Origin: SZUA-38 sp965212525
GTDB taxonomy: Bacteria; Pseudomonadota; Gammaproteobacteria; Xanthomonadales; SZUA-38
Reading direction: 5' to 3'
Assembly (NCBI GenBank): GCA_965212525.1
Contig: CBDBVC010000062.1
Span: 1 to 64,000 of the forward strand
DNA: 64,000 nt
Shown: piece by piece, positions 43,637 to 53,155 of the stretch
How the letters are laid out: each line of letters starts with the position of its first letter
Position numbering within the stretch: the stretch's first letter is position 1
The notes under the pieces: generated by a model
What the model was told of the DNA's origin: nothing
The model's database searches: none
What the model saw: only the letters and a program-made list of their open reading frames with translations
Program-made: the position numbers and the translations under genes

Positions 43637-43843
43637 TCAGGCCTTGTCGTCCTCTAGCACGAAGTGTGCCCCGCAATAGGGACAATCCGCCTCGCCACTG
43701 TCTTCGATCGGCAGATAAACCTTCGGGTGTGAATTCCACAATGTCATGTCATCGGTCGGACAGCTCAGTGGCAAATCCTTGCGGTTGATCGTGTAGCTGG
43801 CCTCGGCATTTGCCTCGGTTTTCTGTGCGTGATCTGACATCAT
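43637..43843 (-). CDS. Zinc-finger (zf-CHCC) domain protein
   Basis: A 68-residue protein with the zf-CHCC pattern: LPLSCP, WNSHPKVYLPI, and CPYCGAHF at the C-terminus, giving the Cys-His-Cys-Cys zinc ligands. Bacterial members are homologous to the complex I subunit NDUFS6 domain. Starts at 43843 or 43840 (adjacent ATG codons); the frame extends to 43885 but a start there is less likely. It lies between a GT4 gene and the ELM1-like gene. The function of bacterial members is not established. Confidence 0.82.
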   Translation of the reverse strand: MMSDHAQKTEANAEASYTINRKDLPLSCPTDDMTLWNSHPKVYLPIEDSGEADCPYCGAHFVLEDDKA

Positions 43844-44020
43844 CACCAGTCCGTGTTTTAAAGTCGGAATCATAGCAAAATTCAACCGACCTTACATTCT
43901 GCCATCTGCCTGCCATGCAAAATATCAGCACAGGATTTACAATGTCCTGCCTGACACCTGACCTGCAGACAGTCGTCACGGGATTGTCGATGCAATTTGC
44001 TCACAAGGGACCACCCACTG

Positions 44021-45046
44021 ATGGGAATAGCGAACACGCCAATGAACTGCTGGATCGTGACCGATGGCGTTGCCGGTAACGAGAAGCAGTGCCTGGCTCT
44101 GGCACATTATCTGCGACAGCAGCTCGAGCTCGACTGCCGAATCATACGGGTGCATCTGAGTCAGCCCTGGCGTGCACTGTCACCGCATCTGACCCTGGGA
44201 TCCGGATGGGCTCCAGACGCCACCAGCAGACAGCAGCTGCGCGAGGGCAGCCCGGATCTGGTGATCAGTTGTGGCCGAAAGGGTGCGCTGGTCAGCCGCT
44301 GGCTGAAACAGCGACACTCTTCCCGTTGCCGCAGCATTCAGATTCTCGATCCACGGGTGTCGACTCGTCATTTCGATCTGGTGATCTGTCCCAGACATGA
44401 TGATCTCGAGGGTGATAATGTCATTCAGACCATCGGCAGCCTTCACCGTATCGACGAGCAATCGCTGGCGCTGGCACGTGAGACATGGCAGAGCCAGCTG
44501 GCGGATCGGGCACAGCCGAGAATCGCAGTGCTGGTGGGTGCAAGCAATCGTGTCTATCACATCGATCGTGCCTATCTGATGCAAATGAAGCGCTGTGTCG
44601 ACAGTCTGCTTGATCAGGCGGGCAGGAAACAGTGTGATCAGAATGCACAGCCAGGCAGCATCATGGTGACTGCATCGCGGCGAAGTGACCCGCAACTGCT
44701 TGAGGATATCAACCAGGTGTTTGCCGATGATCACGTTCAGATGGCCAGCAATTTTACTGAAAACCCCTATGAGGGCTTTCTGGCATGGGCGGATGCCATC
44801 GTGGTCAGTGCAGACAGCGTCAACATGATCTCCGAGGCGCTGGGCACGGGAAAACCGGTGTTCTGCTCACCGCCGGTTGCTGACAACAACAAGTTTGACC
44901 AGTTTCATCATCGCCTGACAGAAGCAGGCTGGTTGCTGCCGTTCACGACGGCCTCGATGCCCGACTGTCTGGAGCACGAATTCGAGCCACTCAATGAAAC
45001 GGCCGTGATCGCCGAACATATTGTTTCCGAGTGGCAACTCAAGTAA
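44021..45046 (+). CDS. ELM1/GtrOC1-like family protein (DUF1022)
   Basis: A 341-residue protein of the mitochondrial-fission ELM1-like family. It shows the GT-B-like pattern of the family: WIVTDGVAGNEKQCLALA at the start, PDLVISCGRKGAL, IQILDPRVSTRHFDLVICPRHD, AVLVGASNRVYHID, TASRRSDP, and ADAIVVSADSVNMISEALGTGKPVF. In bacteria these genes often accompany LPS genes and may encode glycosyltransferases. ATG 44021 has an AAGGGA site 11 bases upstream; a TTG at 43997 or ATG 44042 are alternatives. Convergent with glnE. Confidence 0.82.
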   Translation: MGIANTPMNCWIVTDGVAGNEKQCLALAHYLRQQLELDCRIIRVHLSQPWRALSPHLTLGSGWAPDATSRQQLREGSPDLVISCGRKGALVSRWLKQRHSSRCRSIQILDPRVSTRHFDLVICPRHDDLEGDNVIQTIGSLHRIDEQSLALARETWQSQLADRAQPRIAVLVGASNRVYHIDRAYLMQMKRCVDSLLDQAGRKQCDQNAQPGSIMVTASRRSDPQLLEDINQVFADDHVQMASNFTENPYEGFLAWADAIVVSADSVNMISEALGTGKPVFCSPPVADNNKFDQFHHRLTEAGWLLPFTTASMPDCLEHEFEPLNETAVIAEHIVSEWQLK

Positions 45047-45061
45047 CAGTGAATTCTGCTA

Positions 45062-47932
45062 TCAGTGCCTTTCATCCAGCATCACCCAACGCCAGATGGA
45101 CCAGACTTCGTCTGCCGCCTCCGGGCCGCCTGCGGTATCGGATAAACTGATCACCGGAGGCAGATTCTGCAGTGCCTGTCTGTGCCCCAGATCAAGCCAG
45201 AGATTGAACGCCTGCAGTAACTGGCCCGCTTGTGCGGCATTGACCGGCAAGTCTGCATCATCCTGCTGTTGCATCGCCTCAAGCGCTGCACATGATCCCC
45301 GCGTACGACTGTGCGGAAAACTGTTAGCTGTGGTCGGCGACAGACTGAGGTAATGCAGCAGGAATTCAATGTCGACACGACCACCCTGCCCCTGTTTCAG
45401 ATCAAACGTCCCAGCCCCCGACTGATCCAGCGACGCACGCATTTTCTCTCGCATGCCGACAATATCGGCCTTGAGATCCGAATCACTGCGGTCGTTGCCA
45501 ATGACACTGGCGCGTATGGCTTCGAAGGCAGCGCCAATGTCACCGGAACCGGCCACGAAACGGGCGCGTGTCAGTGCCTGAAGCTCCCAGGTCCATGCCA
45601 GTCTGTTCTGATAGTCCTGATAGGCATCCAGTCGACTGATCAGAAAGCCAGAATTGCCATTCGGTCGCAACCTGACATCCACCTCGTACAACCTGCCTGA
45701 TGGCATCAGGGCAGTCAGCAAATGAAGAAATCGCTGTGCGATTCGGGTATAGGCCTGATCAATACCGATACCTTTCGAATGGTTGTCCGCTTCCTTGCCA
45801 CTGTGCTCATCGTAGATGAATATCAGATCAAGATCCGAGGCAAATCCCAGCTCGGCGCTGCCCAGTGAGCCATAACCGATCACGGCCAGTCTGTTGAGAA
45901 AACCACGCGGAAAATCGTATCGCTGTTCTATGTCACGCTGTGCCAGATTCAGTTGCACACCGATCAGGGCATCTGCCAGCAGGGATAATCGACGGCTGAC
46001 TTCAGCAGCATCGATCTGATGGGCCAGATAGGCCGACCCGATCGATAACTGCATTTTCTTCTGTGCCCGACGCAACCGTACCTGCTCACCTTCCTCCGAT
46101 TCGGCCTGTGCCAGCTGAGACTGCAGTTCTGACTGAATTTCCGCGGCATTGTCAGTCAGTACCAGAGACTGGGTTGAAATCAGGTCATCGAGCAGTACCG
46201 GCTGTTCTGCCAGTGCCTCGGTGAGCCACAGACTCTGACTGCACAGGTCCACCAGGCGCCTGAGCACGATTTGCCGCTCGATCAGCAAGGCAATGTAGGG
46301 CCCGCGATTGGTGATCGAGTGCAGCATCACGAACAGGTTGTCCAGCGTGGTTTCGGGAAACGGTGTGTTGGCTGCCTGACGCAGCACCATGGGCACCAGT
46401 CGATTCAGTCGCTGACGGATTCTTTCACCGGTCAGGCGGAAATTGTGTGATTGCCGGTATCTAGTCAGGATTGCTGCAAGCTGCTCGGGCTCCGAATAGC
46501 CCTGTCCCTTGAGCCAGGCCAGTTGCCGGGTCGACAATGTCTCCGACAGCCAGATATCCTGCCAGCGAGAATCAGTGTCATCACTGGCCTGTGGCAGGTC
46601 GCCGATCACCTTGGCAAAACAGCTTGCCACCAGATGACGATGACTCTCCAGACTGTGCAGCATGTCATTGACCGAGTCCAGCCCGGTGGATTCACAGATG
46701 CGCTGCAGCTGTGCCACCTCCTCCGGAAGTTGATGCAGCTGGCGGTCATCCTGCTGCTGCACCCGGTTTTCCAGCAGGCGCAGAAAACGGTAGGCCTCGG
46801 CAAGACCCGTCACCTCCGCCTTCGACAGCAACTGACGATCATCCAGTTGGCCGAGCATCTCCAGCAGCCGCCTGCCACGCAGCCCCCGGTCCTGACCACC
46901 CCGAATCAGCTGAAAGGCCTGAACAATGAATTCGATATCCCGGATACCACCCGTGCCCAGTTTCAGGTCGGGCTTGATCTGGCGACGTGTGGACTCGGCC
47001 AGGATCATGGCCTTCATTTCCCGCAGTGACTCGAACGCCGAATAATCGAGATAACGCCGGTAGATGAACGGTTGCAGCATGGCCATCAACTCATCGCCGT
47101 CGTCAGCTGGCCCGGCCACCTGGCGCGCCTTGATCCAGGCATAGCGTTCCCACTCCCGCCCCTCGCGCTGAAAATACATTTCCATGGCATCGAAATTCAG
47201 CACCATGCGACCGGCATCGCCAAACGGGCGCAGCCTCAGGTCGACCCGATAACAGAAACCATCGCGTGTCTGCTGGGACAGCCATCGCGAAATGAACCGG
47301 ATCTGACGGGTAAAGTATTCTTCGGCAGTAATCACCTTTCGGCCGTCTGTCTCGCCGCTGTCACGGCAGGCGAAGATGAGATCAATATCCGATGAAAAGT
47401 TGAGCTCCTGACCACCCAGCTTGCCCATGCCGATCACCACCAGTCCCATCGGTTTGCCCGCTGTATCCCGCACCTGACCAAAACGCTTTGACATCAATCG
47501 GGCCGCTGACTGCATCGCGGCGTCAATCAGCACATCGGCCACCGATGAGGTCATCATCAGAACCTCATCAAGCGTGGCAACCTGATTCACATCCTGCCAC
47601 AGAATTCGCAGCAGACTGCGATTGCGACAGAGTCTCAAAGCAGACATGATCGACTCTTCGGTGCTCAGTCCCTGCAGCTGTGATTGCAGCTCTTCCAGCT
47701 CGGGAAGAAAGCATGGACGTTCCAGACTGCCGTCCTGACTGACCGTGGCAAACCAGTCAGGGTTGCTGTCGATGACCCTGCTGGCGAAGGCGCTGAATGC
47801 CAGTTTCGGATCGGCCGATGGGTTGTATGGCGTGATCAGTGGACTGTGCCCTGTACTGCTGACGGAAAATTCTCTGGCCACCATAAACGCATGTACTGGC
47901 ACCATCAAGACTGCATCGACGGATTCGACCAT
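45062..47932 (-). CDS. glnE: Bifunctional glutamine synthetase adenylyltransferase/adenylyl-removing enzyme
   Basis: A 956-residue enzyme controlling glutamine synthetase by adding or removing AMP in response to nitrogen status. It has two similar nucleotidyltransferase halves: the first with GMGKLGGQELNFSSDIDLIF (adenylyl-removing) and the second with VIGYGSLGSAELGFASDLDLIF (adenylylating), each with its DxD metal site, plus regulatory helical regions between (landmark EWERYAWIKARQVAG). Length is close to the usual 950. A second Met at residue 10 is an alternative start. It is divergent from the SDR gene at 47947, with only 14 bp between. Confidence 0.96.
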   Translation of the reverse strand: MVESVDAVLMVPVHAFMVAREFSVSSTGHSPLITPYNPSADPKLAFSAFASRVIDSNPDWFATVSQDGSLERPCFLPELEELQSQLQGLSTEESIMSALRLCRNRSLLRILWQDVNQVATLDEVLMMTSSVADVLIDAAMQSAARLMSKRFGQVRDTAGKPMGLVVIGMGKLGGQELNFSSDIDLIFACRDSGETDGRKVITAEEYFTRQIRFISRWLSQQTRDGFCYRVDLRLRPFGDAGRMVLNFDAMEMYFQREGREWERYAWIKARQVAGPADDGDELMAMLQPFIYRRYLDYSAFESLREMKAMILAESTRRQIKPDLKLGTGGIRDIEFIVQAFQLIRGGQDRGLRGRRLLEMLGQLDDRQLLSKAEVTGLAEAYRFLRLLENRVQQQDDRQLHQLPEEVAQLQRICESTGLDSVNDMLHSLESHRHLVASCFAKVIGDLPQASDDTDSRWQDIWLSETLSTRQLAWLKGQGYSEPEQLAAILTRYRQSHNFRLTGERIRQRLNRLVPMVLRQAANTPFPETTLDNLFVMLHSITNRGPYIALLIERQIVLRRLVDLCSQSLWLTEALAEQPVLLDDLISTQSLVLTDNAAEIQSELQSQLAQAESEEGEQVRLRRAQKKMQLSIGSAYLAHQIDAAEVSRRLSLLADALIGVQLNLAQRDIEQRYDFPRGFLNRLAVIGYGSLGSAELGFASDLDLIFIYDEHSGKEADNHSKGIGIDQAYTRIAQRFLHLLTALMPSGRLYEVDVRLRPNGNSGFLISRLDAYQDYQNRLAWTWELQALTRARFVAGSGDIGAAFEAIRASVIGNDRSDSDLKADIVGMREKMRASLDQSGAGTFDLKQGQGGRVDIEFLLHYLSLSPTTANSFPHSRTRGSCAALEAMQQQDDADLPVNAAQAGQLLQAFNLWLDLGHRQALQNLPPVISLSDTAGGPEAADEVWSIWRWVMLDERH

Positions 47933-47946
47933 GCTAGACTTCGCCG

Positions 47947-48745
47947 ATGATGACTGAACCGGATCAATGGCGCCTTGATGGCCGTAATGTGCTGATCACC
48001 GGCGGCAGCCAGGGCATTGGCCTGGCAATCACCCGTCAGATGCTAGAACGTGGTGCCAATGTGGCGCTGATTGCCCGTAACCGGTCACGCATCGAATGGG
48101 TCAATGCCGAGCTGATTGAGGCCTTTCCCGATGCCGACATACACGCCCTGTGCATGGATCTTTCCTATCCCGAGGAACTGGGCGCGGTCGGCAACTGGAT
48201 CACCGGCTTCTGGAGTCAGCTGGATGTACTGGTCAACAATATCGGTACCAATATCCGCAAGCCTGCCACCGATTTCACGCTGCCTGAATACCAGTCACTG
48301 ATGGAAGCCAATCTCACATCATGCTTCGAACTCAGCCGGCTACTGCATGCGCTGATGCGTCGTGATGCTGATCATGATGACGACAGTTCGGTGATCAACA
48401 TCTCATCAGTTGCCGGTCTGACTCACCTGCGTACCGGCGCCCCCTATGCCATGAGCAAGGCCGCCATGAACCAGCTGACCCGCAACCTGGCCTGCGAATG
48501 GGCGCAGGACCGGATCCGTGTCAATGCCATTGCACCCTGGTACATCGAGACCGATCTGGCCGGGCAGGTACTGAAGGACAAGGCCTACCGCGACGAGGTC
48601 ATATCCCGCACACCCATGGCTCGCACCGGCCGGCCAGCCCGAAGAAGTGGCGGCGCTGGCCTGTTTTCTGGCGATGCCGGCGTCTTCCTATATCACCGGG
48701 CAGACCATTGCGGTGGATGGTGGTTTCAGCGTTTACGGCTTCTGA
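47947..48745 (+). pseudogene. Short-chain dehydrogenase/reductase gene with a +1 frameshift near the 3' end
   Basis: The first 230 residues form an SDR: TGGSQGIG (cofactor loop), NNIGTNIRKP, catalytic Ser in NISSVAG and YxxxK as YAMSKAAMNQ, similar to tropinone reductase-like enzymes. After MARTGR (about 48635) the frame runs into unrelated sequence and stops at 48777. One base fewer within ggccggccagcc restores PEEVAALACFLAMPAS, SYITGQTIAVDGG and FSVYGF, ending at 48743-48745, the normal SDR C-terminus. It is either an assembly error or a recent frameshift; the core catalytic residues are untouched. ATG 47947 or 47950. Confidence 0.78.
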
Positions 48746-48838
48746 CCTGCAGCAGCATTGACGCCCCGACGGGTTGACTGTTATGTTTCAGATACACAGG
48801 ATACGCACCGTATCCGGGGGGCACAGGAGGGAATCGCC

Positions 48839-49549
48839 GTGAACACACACACCATCACCACCAGACTGACTGTCTTGATTGCATCATTGCTGTGGCTGTT
48901 GCCAGACACAGGCAGTGCACAGAATGTAATCCTGTGTGAATCGCACGATGACCGTTTTCAGTACTGCCCCGTCCGCATTCGGGGTGATGTCAGCATTGAA
49001 CGTCAGTTGTCGCGCCAGGATTGCCGCTTCCGGCAGAACTGGGGCTATGATGATGACGGAATCTGGGTGGACAATGGCTGCCGGGCCGAATTCCGCGTCG
49101 AACGACGACGCTACCCCGATTATGAATCGGGCTGGCATCCGCACACGATCCGATGCGAATCGATCGATCGCCGACGCAGTTATTGCGCCATAGACACCCG
49201 TGGCGGGGTGGATATCGAACGACAGCTGTCCAGCGCCAACTGCATCTATCGGCGCACCTGGGGTTATGATCGCCGCGGTATCTGGGTCGATCAGGGCTGC
49301 CGGGCCGATTTTCGCATCACCAGTCGAAATGACTATGGCGGGCGCCAGGATGACTACCACGGTGATACGGTTCGCTGTGAGTCCATCGACGGTCGACACC
49401 GTTACTGCCGCGCAACCACCCACAACGGCGTGCGGATGGTACGTCAGCTCTCAAACGCTGATTGCATCCGTGGTCGAACCTGGGGTTATGATCGTCGAGG
49501 CATCTGGGTCGATCAGGGCTGCCGCGCCGATTTTCGAACGGGCTGGTAG
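48839..49549 (+). CDS. Secreted DUF3011 protein with three repeats
   Basis: A 236-residue exported protein. GTG 48839 lies 7 bases after a perfect AGGAGG and starts a signal peptide ending at TGSAQ. Three tandem DUF3011 repeats of about 70 residues follow, each with CES, a YC pair, a QLS..C segment, WGYD..GIWVD and GCRA.F. Two of the repeats also share an identical RRGIWVDQGCRADF block. Six cysteines per pair of repeats suggest disulphide-stabilised beta units. The family's role is unknown; members are found in the periplasm. The C-terminus ends shortly after the third repeat. Confidence 0.85.
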   Translation: MNTHTITTRLTVLIASLLWLLPDTGSAQNVILCESHDDRFQYCPVRIRGDVSIERQLSRQDCRFRQNWGYDDDGIWVDNGCRAEFRVERRRYPDYESGWHPHTIRCESIDRRRSYCAIDTRGGVDIERQLSSANCIYRRTWGYDRRGIWVDQGCRADFRITSRNDYGGRQDDYHGDTVRCESIDGRHRYCRATTHNGVRMVRQLSNADCIRGRTWGYDRRGIWVDQGCRADFRTGW

Positions 49550-49582
49550 ATTGTTACCAGGCTAGACGATATCCATTACAAC

Positions 49583-51739
49583 CTAGTTCATGTCCTGCGG
49601 GTCGACATCGATCGACCAGCGTACACGACTGGATGAGGACCCGTGCCTGATTGCCGACAACCACTGTTGCAGACACTGATGCAGCTGTCTGCGCGAAGTG
49701 GCCTGCAGCAGTATCTGACATCGGACCACACCGGCGCGCCGCTGCATGGGTGCCGGCATCGGCCCGAACCACTGCACCCCTGCCTGATCAGGCAACAACG
49801 GCATCACTTCTTCGAAGAATACATCCAGAACAGACTGTGACCCCGATTCGGCTCGAAACAGGGCAAAATGACTGTCCGGTGGAAACTGGGCAGCCTGACG
49901 CTCGAGCAGCAGATTGCGGGCAAATCGATGATAGCCCTGTGACAACAGGGCCGTGAACAGCGGGTGATCAGGCTGCCTGGTCTGCACCAGCACGGTGCCG
50001 CTGTGCTGTTCTCGACCTGCCCTGCCGGCCACCTGGGTCAGCAGTTGTGCACTGCGCTCGACTGATCTGAAATCGGCACTGAACATCGCCTGATCGATGT
50101 CGATCACGGCCACCAGCGTGACCTTGGGAAAATGATGCCCCTTTGCCAGCATCTGCGTGCCCACAAGGATGCAGGGCTCGCCACTGAGAACCTTGTCGAT
50201 AATACCGGCGAAGGCCGTCTTGCGTCGTGTACTGTCACGATCCACCCGATACACCGGTGTCTGCGGGAATGCTGAAGATATGGCTGCCTCGAGTCGCTCC
50301 GTTCCAACACCCACGGCAACCAGCGCATCGGATCGGCATTCCGGACACTCCCGTGGCAGCGGCCGGGATGCACCGCAATGATGACATCGAAGGTGTCGCT
50401 GCTGCTGATGCAGTGTCAGCCTTGAATCACAGAAGCGGCACTCGCCATACCAGCCGCAGTGATCACACATCAGCACGGGCGCAAATCCACGACGATTCAG
50501 AAACAGCAGGATCTGCTGATTGTTGGCAAGTGCCGTCTTCATGGCACTGATCAGTGGTGCCGACAGGCCGTCGCGCGCCGATGTGGCGCGCAGATCAATC
50601 ACGCGGAACGTCGGTTGTGAGGCACCGCCGACACGCTGGCCAAGGATATGATGCTGATAGCGACCACTGAGTGCATTGTGCAGGCTCTCCAGTGATGGTG
50701 TGGCACTGCCCAGCATCACCGGAATATCGGCGAGATTGGCCAGTTGCACCGCCACATCACGGGCCGAATATCGACAGCCATCCATCTGTTTCAGTGAGGC
50801 ATCATGTTCTTCGTCCACCACGATCAGTCCCAGACGTGGCAAGGGCGTGAACAGTGCCGAGCGTGTGCCGATCAGGACATCGACCTCACCACGCTGACAC
50901 TGAAGCCAGGTATTGCAACGCTGATGAGACGTCATGCCCGAATGACTCACGGCAATATGCGCAGACAGGCGTCGATTGAACCGGGACAGCAACTGGGGTG
51001 TGAGCCCGATCTCGGGAACAATGACCAGCACCTGGTCACCCGCCTCCAGTGCCTGCTGTACCAGTTGCAGGTAGACCTCGGTCTTGCCACTGCTGGTCAC
51101 CCCTTCCAGCAGATGTGCACTGAACAGTCCGCGCTGGACGGCGTCAATGGCCGATTGCTGCGCTTCACTGGTGTTGTAGGTCGCTTTCTGGGTGACATTG
51201 ACCTCTGTCACCGGTTCGATCAGATCAAGTTCCGTCAGCCGCCTGAGCACCGCACTGGTGATGCCTGGTTCGCGAATCAGTACCTCATGCAACTGCGGAC
51301 CATCGGTCAGCAGACGCAGCACGGCCGCCTGCCTCGGCGCACGGCTGAACTGCGCCGGACTGGCAGAACGGCCGGTTTCGGTGAGCCCCCAGAAACGTTC
51401 TGACCGGGTATCGTCCGTTGCCGAACCGCTTTCACCCAGTTTTCCCGGATAGAACAGTGCGAAAACCTCGCCGACCGGATGGTGATAATAGCCTGCCATC
51501 CAGTGAGCCAGACCCAGCCGGATATCATCCAGAGGACGCACCTGATCAAGCTTCGATTGCACCGATTTGAGCCTGGATTCGTCCAGGGTCGATTGCCGCA
51601 GCCCGGCAATCACGCCCAGCAGTGTCCGGTTGCGGAAAGGGACGGTGACCAGATCCCCGACTTGCAGCTTCAGATCGTCATCGGCCCTGTAGTCAAACAG
51701 ACGATCGACTGCCACCGGTAACGCCAGCTGACAATGCAT
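49583..51739 (-). CDS. priA: Primosomal protein N' (replication restart helicase)
   Basis: A 718-residue PriA. The N-terminal DNA-binding part contains LALPVAVDRLFDY and VPFRNRTLLGVI; the helicase core has GVTSSGKTEVYLQ (Walker A), VDEEHDASLKQ (DEEH box) and later SGEPCILVGTQMLAKGHHFP; the zinc-binding insert has CDHCGWYGECRFC and CHHCGASRPLPRECPEC. PriA reloads the replisome at stalled forks. ATG 51739 overlaps the preceding stop by one base (TGATG); the codon before it is TTG and is a less likely start. Confidence 0.95.
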   Translation of the reverse strand: MHCQLALPVAVDRLFDYRADDDLKLQVGDLVTVPFRNRTLLGVIAGLRQSTLDESRLKSVQSKLDQVRPLDDIRLGLAHWMAGYYHHPVGEVFALFYPGKLGESGSATDDTRSERFWGLTETGRSASPAQFSRAPRQAAVLRLLTDGPQLHEVLIREPGITSAVLRRLTELDLIEPVTEVNVTQKATYNTSEAQQSAIDAVQRGLFSAHLLEGVTSSGKTEVYLQLVQQALEAGDQVLVIVPEIGLTPQLLSRFNRRLSAHIAVSHSGMTSHQRCNTWLQCQRGEVDVLIGTRSALFTPLPRLGLIVVDEEHDASLKQMDGCRYSARDVAVQLANLADIPVMLGSATPSLESLHNALSGRYQHHILGQRVGGASQPTFRVIDLRATSARDGLSAPLISAMKTALANNQQILLFLNRRGFAPVLMCDHCGWYGECRFCDSRLTLHQQQRHLRCHHCGASRPLPRECPECRSDALVAVGVGTERLEAAISSAFPQTPVYRVDRDSTRRKTAFAGIIDKVLSGEPCILVGTQMLAKGHHFPKVTLVAVIDIDQAMFSADFRSVERSAQLLTQVAGRAGREQHSGTVLVQTRQPDHPLFTALLSQGYHRFARNLLLERQAAQFPPDSHFALFRAESGSQSVLDVFFEEVMPLLPDQAGVQWFGPMPAPMQRRAGVVRCQILLQATSRRQLHQCLQQWLSAIRHGSSSSRVRWSIDVDPQDMN

Positions 51740-52422
51740 CAATCTGTCGTGGTCAGCCTGGCATTGATCAGCGGGTCGATGACCTTCTTCAGCCCCCGAC
51801 TCTGTTCACACAGGGCCCGTTGCAGCACCACGGTCCTGAATTCTATGCCGCGCTGCTCCAGATTGGGTGCAAACATGTTGCCCATTGCCTGTTGAGACAT
51901 GGCGGAAAGGTGGTGAATAGTCTCGGGTTCCGTATTGTCACGTCCGTTGCTTGTGGCAGGCAGCGTGTCGGCATCATCGATGACGGCGTTGATGACGATG
52001 GACTGTTCGGGCACGAACAGGTGCTTGATGGCCTTGAGCAGGCGTACTCTGGGCTGCAGTGATCCACTGAGCAGGGTTGATGAGGCTTCGTTGCTGAGCG
52101 AGAGCCAGTCAACAGCAACGCCCCTGAGCCTGCGATCGGAAAAACTGATGAACAGACCCACGGCACCATAGAACGACGCCAGATCCGATGCGAAACGATG
52201 CTCGTCCGAGACGCCGCTCGATGTGAGGTAGCGACAGGCTGCCCCGTAGGTACCCAGATAGAGATTCGAGCAGTCTGCCTGCCGATCCGGGTGATGATGC
52301 GAGACAACGATGGGCGTGAGGTGGTGATGGGCCAGACTGGACATCAATTTGGGCAACAATCTCGCCGGCGGTTCATGCAGAACGGCCACGGTCTGGCGAG
52401 ATGTGAAAATTGTGTCAACCAT
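51739..52422 (-). CDS. Unknown protein coupled to priA
   Basis: A 227-residue protein of unclear family. The pattern LYLGTYGAACRYL, ASFYGAVGLFISFS and a late MGNMFAPNLEQRGIEFRTVVLQ looks like alternating helices and strands, reminiscent of a degenerate Rossmann/SDR fold, but the glycine-rich cofactor loop and YxxxK are not visible. No signal peptide or membrane helix. Its stop overlaps the priA start by one base, so the two are probably translated together; it may be unrelated to replication restart. ATG 52422. Confidence 0.6.
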   Translation of the reverse strand: MVDTIFTSRQTVAVLHEPPARLLPKLMSSLAHHHLTPIVVSHHHPDRQADCSNLYLGTYGAACRYLTSSGVSDEHRFASDLASFYGAVGLFISFSDRRLRGVAVDWLSLSNEASSTLLSGSLQPRVRLLKAIKHLFVPEQSIVINAVIDDADTLPATSNGRDNTEPETIHHLSAMSQQAMGNMFAPNLEQRGIEFRTVVLQRALCEQSRGLKKVIDPLINARLTTTD

Positions 52423-52556
52423 TTCATGCGTCCTGCGTTGTCTTCAGTAACCGGCAACACAATCAGCTGATGTGTTTCCGGATAGGACGCTCATCATAGC
52501 GGATAGAGATGTCACTTAGGAAATGATGTAGGCTTGATCAAGGTAAAAATTTACAC

Positions 52557-53155
52557 ATGTTATCGATTTGCCAGATGAGCGATGGTGCCACAACCCTCAG
52601 CGACCCGGATGCACAGACACTGGATGCAAGACTGAACCGGTTTCTCGAATCCGTCGAACGACAGGCGTTCCTGATGGGCCGCTATGCTACCGGCAACGAG
52701 CAGGACGCTCTGGATATCGTTCAGGATGTGATGGTGGCGTTCGTCAGGCGCTATGGCAACAAACCGGAAGACCAGTGGCGACCACTGTTCTTTCGGGCCA
52801 TCCAGAACCGGATCACCGATTTTCACCGTCGAAATCAGGTTCGCTCACGCTGGTTCAGTCCGGGCCGCCCGGCCAGCCGCGATGAGAACCTGCCGACCCG
52901 GTCGATCTGGCAGAAGATCTGAAAACGGCAGATCCCGAACAGCAGGTGGCGTCAACACAAATCGGCAGTGCCATCGACCAGGCACTCAAACGGCTGCCAC
53001 ATCGGCAGCAACAGGCCTTCATCCTGCGCATGCTGGAACAGTGCAGCGTCAGTGAAACGGCAACGGCAATGGCCTGCTCTGAAGGCAGCGTCAAGACACA
53101 TTTATCGCGGGCAATGGCGAGCCTGCAGTCACAACTTGGAGCGTTCATGCAATGA
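52557..53155 (+). pseudogene. ECF sigma factor gene split by a -1 frameshift
   Basis: The first part (52557-52922) encodes region 2: ALDIVQDVMVAFVRR and FFRAIQNRITDFHRRNQ. It stops soon after ASRDENLP. The second part (frame open from about 52885, later ATG 52946) encodes DLAEDLKTADPEQQ followed by region 4: LPHRQQQAFILRMLEQCSV and ACSEGSVKTHLSRAMASLQ. One added base around 52885-52895 would join them into a normal sigma factor of about 200 residues. It is either a sequence error or a true break; the rest of the operon is intact, and the stop overlaps the next ATG (ATGA 53152-53155). Confidence 0.8.

Noticed and set aside
52557..53155. Programmed ribosomal frameshift in the sigma gene
   Set aside because: No slippery heptamer or downstream structure was seen near the break, and two other genes nearby carry similar single-base indels.
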